From assembly GCF_000150275.1 (NCBI RefSeq), contig NW_002060944.1:6226857-6290856 (forward strand): a DNA stretch of 64,000 nucleotides, in the 5' to 3' direction. Origin of the DNA: Trichoplax adhaerens (taxonomy: Eukaryota; Placozoa; Uniplacotomia; Trichoplacea; Trichoplacidae). Each line of letters opens with the position of its first letter. Position 1 is the stretch's first letter. A program made the position numbers and the translations under genes. The notes below the pieces were generated by a model. That model had not been told where the DNA came from and did no database searches. It was given only the letters and a program-made list of their open reading frames with translations. Shown here piece by piece: positions 47,437 through 59,902 of this stretch.

Positions 47437-50400
47437 TATATATGGTCTAGGAATGAATTTTCGAGGGTAAATTTAAAATAGACTTTATGTAAAGGATAAT
47501 GTGCTTTCGAGTATATCATGAAATACCTTCATTTTTGATAAAATTATTTTAATGAACTTTAATTCTATGATAAGATGTTCTATGCGTGCTAAATTTAGTG
47601 GAAATAATTTTTATTTATATAACAGTCCTACGTATGCATCTTAAGGCAACATCTCTCTCTCTATATATATATATTATTATTAGTTAATTTTATTCGACGA
47701 ACGATCTGTTAATATGTTCTATACATTATCTTGTAATTTACCTTCTCTTTTTCTATCTTTAACATTTCTTAACACACTATTATTACGATCATCTATATGT
47801 GTATATAAACTTATATATAGGCTTTACGTGATCCTTTGGATTGCTAATTGTACAGTCACATGTAATGTTAACAGCTAGTACTAGCTGTGATACACATGTA
47901 TCCTAACTGTTAAGCTACTTTATTATTCTAAGTATAACTGAAAGAAAATACTAGTTGCGATAAACTACTTCCTAAATGAAGTTCTTTTATGGAATAATCT
48001 ATAGATGTTTTATTATAAGCGGTTGTGATCTGTCTAATCGTTAATTTCTATTGTATTACTTAATCCTCCTAAATAGCCTATCTTAATATCGAACAACTGT
48101 AATTGAAATTACGGGCTGTTAACGTAATTTAGCTACGATCTATACTAAAAACGTTCAACGGCATGTAAGTGTACTGTATTCCTGAATATCTACTACTTTG
48201 TAGAAATTGGGTGTTTCAAAATTATAGTAACTGCCGATAGTCCGTTGCACAGCCTGCACATAAGTTTAATAATATACATGAACTCTATTCTCATATCGAA
48301 ACTAAGTTATTTATTTGTAGGTAAACCTGATTGTTTTTGAAAATTATGATTAAAATAAAAAGTTATATGTATTCGGGCAATCTCTGTGGCATAGAATAAA
48401 CCAATAAATAACTTATACTCTAATTTATTTAGCTAATGTGTTAGTTCGTACTGTAAATTTGTTTGTACACAGATCGTTGTAATAGAACACTACAAGTCTT
48501 TTTTAACAAATTATGCACGACACAAATCACTATCATGCTTTATTTATTTACGTCTTATTCATGCTTGCACATATATTGTGTAAAAATCTGAACTTGGGCA
48601 ATTATAGATTAATTTACAGTATCGTTAAATTGTAGTTGTATAATACTTCTCGTTTTTATGCTCATATTATTTTGTGATTAAAAAATTTAATACCAACTAG
48701 CTTTTATAACACTATAAACATTTCTATTAGTTACTTAATTGATGCAATTCATTACTAGAATTACTATATATCCGAAAGTAAATTATCATGCAAGATGAAG
48801 TTTTAGGAAGATTATTTACTTGCTTGGAGATTATAAAGCTATGTTCTGTGTAGATTTAAAACAAATAATGTAGCTATTATAAGATGGTATATCATAACAA
48901 GCATGTATAATCATTTTAGCAACATTAGTAACAATCTTTAATCATGAGACACACTATTCATGACGTTGTGAAACTAAACTTATAAGACTGCTCAAAATGA
49001 AACTGACACAAATACGAGGAAAATAAATTTGCTTTCTTAAATATTGAAGTTATTTACCGTGTAGCTGTAGAAACCGATTTTGACTGACCACAGAATACGA
49101 CAAAGAGAGATATTTCGATCTTATTGAATTCTGAAAATGCTACGATGAAAACATCAGTAACAGTTACTTTTAATTCTCATATTACTTTGAATACTGTTAA
49201 TATTAGTTTATCTAATGCGGTAGCACCTATATCCACTCCACTGACTATATTCATAAGCTGTATATACTATACCTTTTATATCGTATTATTCCATGAACTA
49301 ATAAATTCCAGTAGTCCACGATTATCCCCACATGTACTGTAATTGCTTACAATAAGGATGTACAGTAGGCGATATATCATAGTTTAATAAGTATTATAGT
49401 ATTGTAAATCGTTTCCTTTCGACAATAGATATTCTATCAACAATCGTCTGCTCATCACATCAATAAGAATTTCCATGCTACTGTAGTATGTTCCTTATTC
49501 ATTTACTCTCTGATTCTTATTAATCTTTATCAAGTGCAGTCCATTTTACCATCAGGATAACACCTCCTTTGATTATATACAACAGTATTTATGGCTTCGA
49601 TTTGTTATTCTACCAGGGAAGAGAGTATAAAGTAACACGAGATATATCATAAGCCATAATCCTAAATACTGTATTTACTTCAACTTGATGCTATAGTTAA
49701 AGTGGCTCAAAGGGCGTTTAAAATTCATTCTAATATCTTCATCAATACTATAAATAGGTAGGTTAATGAATAATAATTATATGAATTACGCAGATTTTAT
49801 GGTTGCTATAACAACAACGACAAAAGAGTTCTGTTATTGTCTCTTCAGTTAATCGCCAAGTTTTGCTACTGGATAAAAAAAATTTTGTTGTGCTTTACTA
49901 CAGATAAAACAAATCAAGATAATAGACATTATGCGAATTTTCGTCACTAAGGATAACATGAATATCAATGGATCCTATTGGTTTATATTATGATGTAGAT
50001 GCTATAATAATAGTATCTTTATATAACTCTTCATCAGCAAAATAATGATGTTCTTAAGTTATTCTGATGACATTCAAATTGGTCCTTTCAGCTGATCTGC
50101 CATATTGAATAGTATAGCTTAATAGCAGCAGTCTATTGAAATGAAGCATACAGTTGCGATAGCATAACCTGTGTTCGTCAAAGTATAGACGTTCACTACC
50201 TTTATATTACTATCGGACAAGTTGAATTTTGGGCGAGTGGAGAAGGATCGACCGAGGTGTAATTAAATCTAAGCTTGATTTATTCAAAATTAAATCAAAG
50301 TAAGTTAGATAAATTATATCGCTTCATTATAAGTTTCTGTCTTATTAAAATCGGCATCAATAATGACAAATTATGGCTATAATTTATCTTATTTATCCAT

Positions 50401-51191
50401 GGCTCAGTCTTGTTTCATTATGACTATTTCATACACGAGGCTACAGTTATCTTAATTCCACAATTAGTACCCATCCGTTTAGACTATAAACGACAAGAAA
50501 ACATTAAGTACTGTAAAGGAAAGTCAAAATTTGTTAGATTAAAATTTAGCTAAAACAGATCAAATTTTCTATTTTTTTTGTTTTACATTTATAAAAAGTA
50601 GGTTGATTATTAATCTATTGAAAGAGTGAGAGTATAGTGCTTGTAGTGCCATGAAACCGATTTGATGTTCTAGAATTTCTTTATAAAAATTGTCTTCCAT
50701 TGATTGGTTCATGTTACATTTCGATATTGATATCCAATTCATTTGTATACTTTCCTTTATATCCTTCGTCTCTTTCCCTAACTAACTATAAAATGTATAA
50801 TTTTAATGTGTAAATTCATGAAATAATTTTGACTATCTGATCTCATCTACTTACCTACTACTTTTTTTATTATTGCTTGTAGAATCAATAATTCTGTACA
50901 CACCTTCAATCTAATTGACAGAATCATAAATCAAATAATTCGTGAAATTGAGATTGGATCTTTCATAATTGGGAAGGTTAAAACCTTACCATATCGGTTG
51001 AAAAGTTGTATACTTTCTTCCTTCAAGACCATCATTAAATAATATTACGACTATTCGCTGGTTACTTGTTATCCTACAGCGCTCATTTCAAATCATAAAA
51101 GAATAGGGTAGAATAATTATTTATTCTACAGTATAGAACACATCAATATCAAGAAAAAAGTAATTGCATTGGCAATAAAAAGCGCTAAATT
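47437..51191. other. Intergenic region between PDE10A-like and SLC8 genes
   Basis: No coding exon was recognised. It holds CT/AT microsatellite sequence (about 47652-47677), an 18-bp perfect palindrome (47871-47888) and AATAAA-like words from about 48350 onward that could serve PDE10A. A 72-codon open frame at 49124-49342 has no family resemblance. The SLC8 promoter should lie near the right end, but no TATA or CRE motif stands out. Confidence 0.5.
47871..47888. other. 18-bp perfect palindrome
   Basis: ACAGCTAGTACTAGCTGT reads the same on both strands. Partially matching CACATGTA words flank it on each side (about 47858 and 47892), extending the symmetry imperfectly. Confidence 0.8.
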
Positions 51192-54100
51192 ATGTCGTAC
51201 TGTAATAAAACAGGGCTGCTATTGCCTATCTTGGACGAAAGCAACTGGAATCAAGGTTTTCGTGGATTTCTCTATTTGGCTGGATTATTATATTCTTTTT
51301 TGGGAGTTGCTATCATTGCAGATATTTTTATGTGTGCTATCGAAGTTATTACTAGTCAAACGCGACGAATTAAAATTTCCGATAAAGATGGCAACATGAA
51401 AGAAGTTGAAGTGCGCATTTGGAATGATACAGTAGCCAATTTAACCTTAATGGCATTAGGTTCCTCTGCACCAGAGATTTTACTCTCAATTATTGAGATT
51501 GTGGGGAATAATTTTAAAGCAGGCGATTTAGGTCCGGGTACAATTGTTGGTTCAGCCGCTTTTAATCTGTTAGTGATCACGGCAACGTGTATTGTGGCAA
51601 TTCCTAATCCAGAGGGAAGAAGAATTAAAGGAATTAAAGTTTTCGCTGTGACAGCAACATTTAGTATATTTGCTTACCTTTGGCTATACATTGTATTAGT
51701 TGCTCGTACGAAAAATATTGTCGATTTAACGGAGGCAATTATTACCCTATGCTTCTTTTTTGTCTTGGTCTTGATCAGTTATTTCGTTGATCGTAATTTT
51801 TTCTGTCCAAGAAAGGCCAGGCGAATCTCCGATACTGAAAATGGACATCTTGCTTTTGGTAAGACTTAAATCACTGAATTGCTGTCTACTAATATAGCAC
51901 GAATTCATCACCCTTGAGTTTTCCATTTGTGATTTATAACGTTATTTTATTAAACGCTAAAGTAATAAGATCAATTTCGAAATGAAAAACTTTGCTTTTC
52001 CGGTGTGCCCATCCGATATATCCATTTGCAAGCTAATTAGCTACACAGAGATTTCCTATTTTCATATGATTAATTAATTAATATTATGAATTCTATCATG
52101 TTACTATCACGTTTATATAAATTTTTCTTTAAGGTGTTATCTTCGATAGTAATTTGTCTGTAGTTACTAATATTAGGCTAACGAATTCTTATAGAGTTTT
52201 CCACTTAGCTTTGATAGCAAAATGGCTATTTCCGATCATAATGCAAACTAGACTAACAGAATTTCTAATTCATTACGATTATTCTGAGGTAGCATTGTCA
52301 AGCATATATTAATCCTGACTCTATTAGTAAATATGTACTCATTTCAATGATTCAGAAATCAAGCATTTATCAATCCTAGCTATACGACTAGCCCTACTTT
52401 ATCCACCTTTTAGTAGTTATTTGTTTATCCAGCAATATCTTTAGCTGCTCCTATTAGACTGAAACTTTTCGAAACTCAGCCTATGATCACTAAAAGTAGG
52501 AAATCCTAGCATATTGGGCTGCTATTTCTGGCAAAATCTTTGCATAAGTGTTTAAAATGAATCGAACAAACCATTTGTAGTCTGAATTTTTATCTCGTAT
52601 GTACCCATTCCCAAAATTTATTCCGATTTTTTCAATGGAAATCCTAAATCTGACGCCATTTCAGTTTATTACAATGTAGACTTGTATTTACATAAAGGCA
52701 CCCCTATCCTATACGTACCATTAATCATGATATATGTCGTCAATTAACAGCAGCCATCTAGAGAATCTTATTTTTGCTAAAGATTTCATTTGCAACATTT
52801 TAAGTCATTTTAATTGATAAACCTACATCTACTTTGCCTTTTCACAACACATTCCATCATATTATACAAGACTATTTTTCTATACTGCGTATATTTTAAT
52901 TTGTAATGAGATTCCCTTAGTTGTACGGCCCTGATATCGCAATTTGGCGAGTATGACTTTATTTCAATTACTTATAAACTTAGTTTTAAATAATGTATTA
53001 AACATTGATGCTCATAACTGGCATAGGTTCTACACTTTTAGTCCAGAATGTAAGCTATATAGAGGTTCATTTTTTCACTAGTTAAGACATTAAAACTGGC
53101 TATGCTAGTATTGACTTTATCTTGTTCTATCAAAGTTTATCGGCTATAAAAACGGGACTGATATTGTCATGTTCAATAGATTTATTTTCCTTTTCAGATA
53201 TACTCTATTATAACGTAACTTGAGCTAAAATAAGCTTAGTTCTGCTTACTAGCATTATTGAAAACGGTATCTCTTAATTGACTTTAAGTCTTGGCGTAAC
53301 TTAAAATGGGTATTAATTATAGTTCACTGAGAATACCACACTAAAAATTCCTTATTGGGATTTTATTTATTGATAGATGATAGTACTGGTCGCCTTGTGC
53401 CTGATAGCTTTGATAAATCTTCGGCAAATTCCTTCTTGAAGGTAAATTTGATGACGTTTCTGGATAGTTACGCTGCAGATAAACTTTAAAATTTGATATA
53501 AATGGCTTTTGCTTAGGCATCTATGCCTACATAAGCCTACAGTATTATACAGCACCTGATACATAGGTAGTATATAAATAAAGAACTAACAATTTCCCAT
53601 TTTATCTCCCCAATCTTTAATCTTCAAGGCTGTTAAAACTAGAACTGATATTACCGCAGAAGAAGCCGCAAAATTAGCTGCTGCCAAGTTACAAGAACAG
53701 GAGAAAAAATCTTATATTTGGTATCGTGTCGGAGCGGCTCGTCTGGTATCTGGATCTAAGCGTGTAACGCCATTATTAGATGCTCGATTGCAGAAGGTAC
53801 AATGAACTACTTATTTAACTCTTTTATGAGAGTATTTTTGGCAGTATACTACACGTTCTAATTACTTTTGACTTATTAAATTCCTATATTCTACAACAAC
53901 AGATGATAAACTGTAATCTAGACATGGTCGATTAGCTAGTTAATTTAACTATAGTATTAGGATGATCATGAGTAACGTAGGCTCAGTTAAGAGTACGCAA
54001 AGTATGACATTGATGACAGGAGCGTTTAGTTAATACAAATATAAAGCACATTAGTACTTAAAAGTGATTAAATGCTCTTCATTCCAACTATTTGATCGTT

Positions 54101-57100
54101 AATACCACTATAAAAGCTACTCTGTCAAACTGTAATAGATACGTTCATTTTATGACGATATAAAAGCCAATTCCCTGTCTTGAATGCCATTAGTTTACTT
54201 TCGATTACAAAGTTAGCACATAGCGCTTCAGTTTTTTTTTCCAATTAATGCGTGATATCGTATTTTAATGTTCCTTAATTCAATAACTTAAAAGATTTTT
54301 GACGATATTGAAATGAAGAATAAGAAATTTTCTTCAACTGCCGATGTTCGAGACGATCCAGAAAGTAAGATGTGGAAATTATTAGTAGTAATAATGTAGT
54401 GCATCAACATTTTCGACCTAAAAATGTAGAGACAATTTATAACGGGTTTTAGTTATAGATACGGATGTAAATTCAAGATATACGTCTCTCTCTCTATAAT
54501 AAATTAGTAAAATAGCTTCTAGTTAATACCATGGGAAATATAAATAGGGTATTATACAATAACGCAATTATTTCTACAAGATTATCGAACTGGACCAGGT
54601 GTTTTTAATTTATTCCTTCTATACAAAGTCATGCTGATTAATGAATAGACATACTGATAGTTTGAAGCAATACATCCATTATATTAAATTAAATTAAATC
54701 AATCTTTTACTTCATTTTACAACAGTAGTTAACTTAGGATATCAAATCTTATTCCTATTGCATTTTAATGGTAAGGAGACTGAATATTAATTATAGTGAT
54801 TTATAATTGTCCTAGCTACAACACGAACCACTATCGAATTCACTACGGCTGCTTGTGCAGTTATGGAAAATGAAAAAATGGTCAAAGTTGGCATTTCAAG
54901 AACTGGAAAGCTGAACAACACAATTAAAGTGAGGTAGGTTGATTAAAGAATATTACATTTTATTTCTAGTAACAATAATAAAATTTCTTATTTAGTCATT
55001 TTGATTCTGTATTAAGTATTTGCAACCTTACTCGATGCTCCGTCATAGCAATATTCTCAATCAATGAATACTAACACGTAATTTATCACCTATATTTTGC
55101 CTTTTACTTGATCTAGTTAATCATAATCGATAATAATTCCTGCTAAAACTCTTAACTAAAGATTCCATTTCACCCTTTATTACTTTACTGTCTTTTGAAT
55201 TCAGAGCAATAGCCCATAAAAAGGCTAAGAGCTAATAATTAAGTTTTATTGTAGACTGGATACCATTTATAAATTTATATATTAAATCTCAGGTATAAAT
55301 TTTTCACTTCTACCGTTATCAAAATATAATCTGAGCTTCCATCGGTGCATCTACGAAGATTGATTAGATTCACAATATAAAATTTGACATGAGCATTAAA
55401 ATTGTATATGCAAATTTGTCGTTTTTACCTATTGCTAAAATTAGTCCAACCTTTCATCATTACCGGTATATCAAGTAAATTAATCTGACTTATTGTGTAG
55501 ATTTTGCTACAGGTATTAATAAGATTGTAATACAATACAGGCACAATACGACTCCATAACATTAGTCGGTTGGATTCTGATAATATTATCATGATAGTAG
55601 TATAAGGTAGATGTAAAACGAGCAACTGAATATAGTATAACCTGATTTTAAATTCAATTACAGATACGAAACATTGCCTGGAACTGCAGAACCGGAAAAA
55701 GACTATATACCACAAAATGATGTACTCGTATTTGAGCCAAACGAAAAAATTAAATACGTAACTATTCCAATTGTTGACGACAACGAGTGGGAACCAGATG
55801 AAAATTTTTTCATTCAAATATGGCTAGAAGGGTCCTATGATGATGCCATTATTGGTGAAAAAAATTCGACTGAAATTACAATTATTAATGACGATGGTAA
55901 GCCCCTTGCAAGCATAGTATAAAAATCATCATAGAAATCATTTATCTCGTGGTTATTTAATTTATATTGCAATATTAAGTGATCAATATCATGTGATTCA
56001 ATTACGCAGACTGTAATATCTGAGTCATAATGATGGATTTTGATTTATTTTATTAGAGCCAGGTGAAATTGCCTTTAATAAAGCTAGCTATTTATTTAAA
56101 GAAAGTTGCGGTACTGCTAAAGTTGAGATCGTTCGTAAAAATGGTAGTGATGGAACTATTAGCGTCAATTGGAAAACAATTGACGGCTCGGCTATCAATG
56201 GCAAAGATTATCGAGGTGGTACCGGTAAAATCGAATTTCAGCATGGTGAAATGAGTAAATTAATCGAGATTCCTCTGATTGATGATGACATTTTTGAAAA
56301 TGATGAAACCTTCCATATTGAATTATTCGATCCAAATGGTGGTGCAAAATTAGGTTCACGTACTAGAACAGCCTTAACTATTGTTAATGATGACGGTAAA
56401 TAGAATAGGACGGATAAAGTATTTTAAAATAGTGCAATCGGTTTTTCCCATTGACATAGTTCAATATAACATTGATCAGCTGTATGATATTTAGCTATAG
56501 AGTGATACCTTGGTCGCCTATCTTATTATGGTATTATCTTTTTCAATCTATTTTATTAGTATATAATTCATTGCTGGATAAAGTTGTGGCGCTAACGCGT
56601 ATTAATGTCCATCGTTTGAAACTGGGCTCTCAAAGTTGGGGAGAACAATTCACTAATGCAATGACTGTTAATGGTGGTGATGTTGAGAATGCAACAGGAA
56701 TGGATTATTTCTTGCATTTCCTAACGTTTGGATGGAAGGTAATTCAAAATAAGTTAATTGACGAATAAGAATGATCAATCATAACTATTGCATACTACTA
56801 TAAAATGAATTTATTAAGTTATATTGGAACCCATTCCCATAAAACTATTTTTTAGTCGAGATATTTTTATATTTAAAATATGGTTATTTTTAATTTCTTA
56901 CCAATAGGTTATCTTTGCCATCATACCACCACCTTCGATGCTAGGTGGTTGGCTTACTTTCATCGCATCGCTTGGCATGATCGGATTTTTAACTGCTATT
57001 GTTGGTGATTTAGCAGGCATATTTGGCTGTATTGTTGGTTTAAGAGATGCAGTTACTGCCATTACATTTGTTGCATTAGGCACAAGTTTACCCGATTTGT

Positions 57101-57625
57101 TTGCTAGCAAAACAGCTGCTTTGAATGAAAAATATGCCGATAATTCTATTGGTAATGTTACTGGTAGTAATTCGGTCAATGTCTTCCTTGGTTTAGGATT
57201 ACCATGGCTCATTGCTACTATCTATTGGAATTCACAGGTATATCATAACGTTAGTGTTATTAAATGATACAAAATTAACTTAGAATAGTACCTTTTCTCC
57301 TAGATGAGTGTTTTAAATTATTTTGTGATTTTATATTTCTTAACGTTGTTATTTTTCTTGCCTTTGGCTAATTTAGAATAAGGAATTCGCTGTTCCTGCT
57401 GGTAATCTTGCTTCGAGTGTCATTTTATTTACCATCTGTGCTGTCATTTGTATTGCTCTTCTAATGTTAAGAAGAATAATTCCATCCTTTGGGGGTAGCG
57501 AATTAGGCGGTCCAACCAAATCTAAATACATTTCTGGCCTCCTTTTGGTTACATTGTGGATAGTCTATGTTGTCATATCATCATTACAAGTCTATCGCAT
57601 TATTCCGCCCATAGTCAAAACCTAA
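51192..57625 (+). CDS. SLC8-family Na+/Ca2+ exchanger (NCX)
   Basis: This plasma-membrane antiporter normally extrudes one Ca2+ for three Na+. Ten exons encode 805 aa: 51192-51858, 53377-53441, 53629-53796, 54295-54364, 54816-54933, 55664-55896, 56057-56395, 56560-56738, 56908-57237, 57377-57625. Domains: N-terminal membrane half with alpha-1 repeat [13 protein letters not shown] (about 87-99); cytosolic loop with an [15 protein letters not shown] segment like the vertebrate linker; Calx-beta 1 (about 324-441) and Calx-beta 2 (about 441-554) with acidic Ca2+ sites [10 protein letters not shown] and [11 protein letters not shown]-terminal half with alpha-2 repeat [13 protein letters not shown] (668-680). 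Vertebrate NCX has about 970 aa; the missing length is mostly the loop after Calx-beta 2. A stop codon lies just upstream of the ATG with no acceptor between, so no signal peptide is visible. Confidence 0.95.
51859..53376 (+). other. SLC8 intron 1
   Basis: This is a 1.5-kb intron with donor G|GTAAGA and acceptor ATTGATAG|AT. The short second exon at its right edge (53377-53441, [20 protein letters not shown]) is needed to bring exon 1 (phase 1) into register with exon 3 (phase 0). No other exon was recognised inside. Confidence 0.6.
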
Positions 57626-59902
57626 AATCCATTTCGATTACCATCTTGAATTTCCACGGATAATTTATATTGTTTATATCATCAGTGCAAATCTATAAGA
57701 TTATTTCGACTGTATGACTTAATTGTCGACATTTATTGAAGAAAACTTCTACAAAGGTCGATTCTAGCTACCATTTACAATTTCTTATAATCAAGTAATT
57801 GCAATCGGTTAGGTCGATAAAATAAGAGGATACATATTTCTTCCTTTAATGGTATAATAGAGTGGGACTATATTATGAAGTTGGTATATCGGAGTTTACA
57901 ACTTTCACTCCTTTCCATTTTACCGATTAATATTTATGTTTACTATTATATAAATATATAAAAATACAGTCACATTCTGGCCAACATAGGAGATAGCTAA
58001 TTTGTATTAGTTAAGTTTTCTACCATTCTATGTCATATTAAAATGATCGGATAAGTTGCTCCTATTAATTTATTGTTCAGCTATAAATTTCGGTAAAAGT
58101 TATTTAAATGTTTGACGTAATCATTAGTAGTTTTTTTAACAATATTAATAACTGCTATTGATTAATTCTACGACATAAATCTTGATTAATATTGAACGTA
58201 GTAGATTAACCGATCATTATAAATTGATTAATAATGAATATATAATTGTAATTAATGGAGATAATTATCTATAGAGCAGGCAAGAACTAGCCGATGTTTG
58301 ATCCTTGCTTCAGGTAGTTAATTCGTGCTCCTAACTTATTGGACGATACCCACTACGTAGTTATTATATGAACTACGACGGGCAATATTAACTGTAATGA
58401 ACATTATTCCACGTTTACTGCTTCTCTTCCACTTGCCATTTTATTGGATAAGAATGTAATATACCGTAAATCAATTTGTTTAATATCGGTTTTAATTATC
58501 ATAAGTATTGATCAAACTATGTCATCATTATTCTGTAGACTATACATATATATTACAATTTTTGATTTTAATATTTTATCGCACATGTAGTACTCTTAAC
58601 GTTATGTGTCTACTTAACCCAACTGAATGAGTTGAATTTGCTGTATTCTAATTAAGCTCAATCTTAGGAATAGGATTGACTATTCTAGCCATTAGTATCA
58701 TCATGATTTTAATTATTATTATTGTTAATATTACTATTATCAATATCAATATGATCATAATTTCCTATCATTGTGTTGTTAAGTAATGTTTACTAATTTA
58801 ATCCGGTACTATTTTGTTAGTTTCTTAATCAATGATTTTCTAGATATTTACTTTGAGCTAGCACTGTTTTCTAGTTTACAATCATATTCCTGTTGTTGTT
58901 GATCAGTTCATCTATTATGTATCATCCGCAAAGCGATAAATTTTATAGATAACTGAAATTCGGTATCGCGTTTTCGCAATGTTATTGACTGCTAACTGCA
59001 AGAGTCGAGATTTTCATAATATAAAATTTTTAGATTACTGGATACAATAATTGTACCAAAGATACTGTAATTGAAAGGTGATTGGATATCGCATGTTTCA
59101 CATAGATTAGATCAAGCCATCCAGGTAAAACAATTGTTGTAGTTAGCAAATCCACTTGTACTGCAGCTCTTTTTTAAACTATTTCAAAGGATTTGAGTCG
59201 AGATCGTTCATAGCATAGAGTCTTTAGATTACAGGACGCAATAGTTTAGGATATGGGTAAAGTAAGTACAATGATCTGATGGACATAGAACTACTCAGAT
59301 TGAATGAAATCATGATGGAAAAGTAATGATTGCTTACGTATTTAGCAAATCCATGGTGGTATGCTGTTGCTATTCTGTACCCAACTGTTAAAAGGATTGA
59401 CTAAAATTAGCTATAGTCCCTTTTCAGTAGTGTTAGTTCAGCACTGGGGCATGGATTAGATTATTCTTAACATTAGTAATCCGTGTTTAGAGTCTTTAAA
59501 TCCTTTAAAGAAAAGGATCAAGGAAACTTCTGCAGTAGCGGTGCATTGCACTGATACAAGTTTCTTCGCGCAGTACAGTACATCAGGTCCTCTTTTCTTA
59601 CCTCTATGGCCCACATAGACGCTAGGGGTAAGAGAAGAGCTATTCTCTGGTCACTAAACAACTAAATAGATCATGATATACAATATTTTGAGTAGTTTAC
59701 GGTTGGGCTTTTGGTTCTCCATGATGCTGACTACATACAGATGGACAGTCACTGTATTAAGGACAGACCAGGAAGGCTAAGCTGGTTTATACTATGCATA
59801 GTATGCATACTCATTCAGTTCATCTGGAATATATTGTACTCCTCTACAGAATATCGTCTATTAGGATCCTTTACGCATGCGTTCAGGTTGCAGTTTGAAA
59901 GC
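57626..59902. other. SLC8 3' flank and MRPS7 5' flank, no gene seen
   Basis: AT-rich with scattered ATTATT runs near 58710-58740. GC content rises from about 59500. A hairpin at 59590-59639 and the word GCAGTACAGTACATC at about 59571 precede the MRPS7 start. No clear TATA box was found. Confidence 0.5.
59590..59639 (+). other. Long imperfect hairpin upstream of MRPS7
   Basis: CTCTTTTCTTACC (59590-59602) pairs with GGTAAGAGAAGAG (59627-59639) with one mismatch. TCTATG (59603-59608) pairs with CATAGA (59614-59619), leaving a 5-base loop and a 7-base bulge on the right side. It lies about 265 bp before the MRPS7 start codon, possibly within the promoter or 5' UTR. Confidence 0.65.

Noticed and set aside
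55425-55817. 130-codon minus-strand frame
   Set aside because: Antisense shadow of SLC8 exon 6 and its flanking intron.
56898-57212. 104-codon minus-strand frame
   Set aside because: Antisense shadow of SLC8 exon 9 (alpha-2 repeat).
59711-59902. Longer MRPS7 N-terminus starting upstream
   Set aside because: The upstream start is not ATG and the added residues would bury the mitochondrial targeting sequence.
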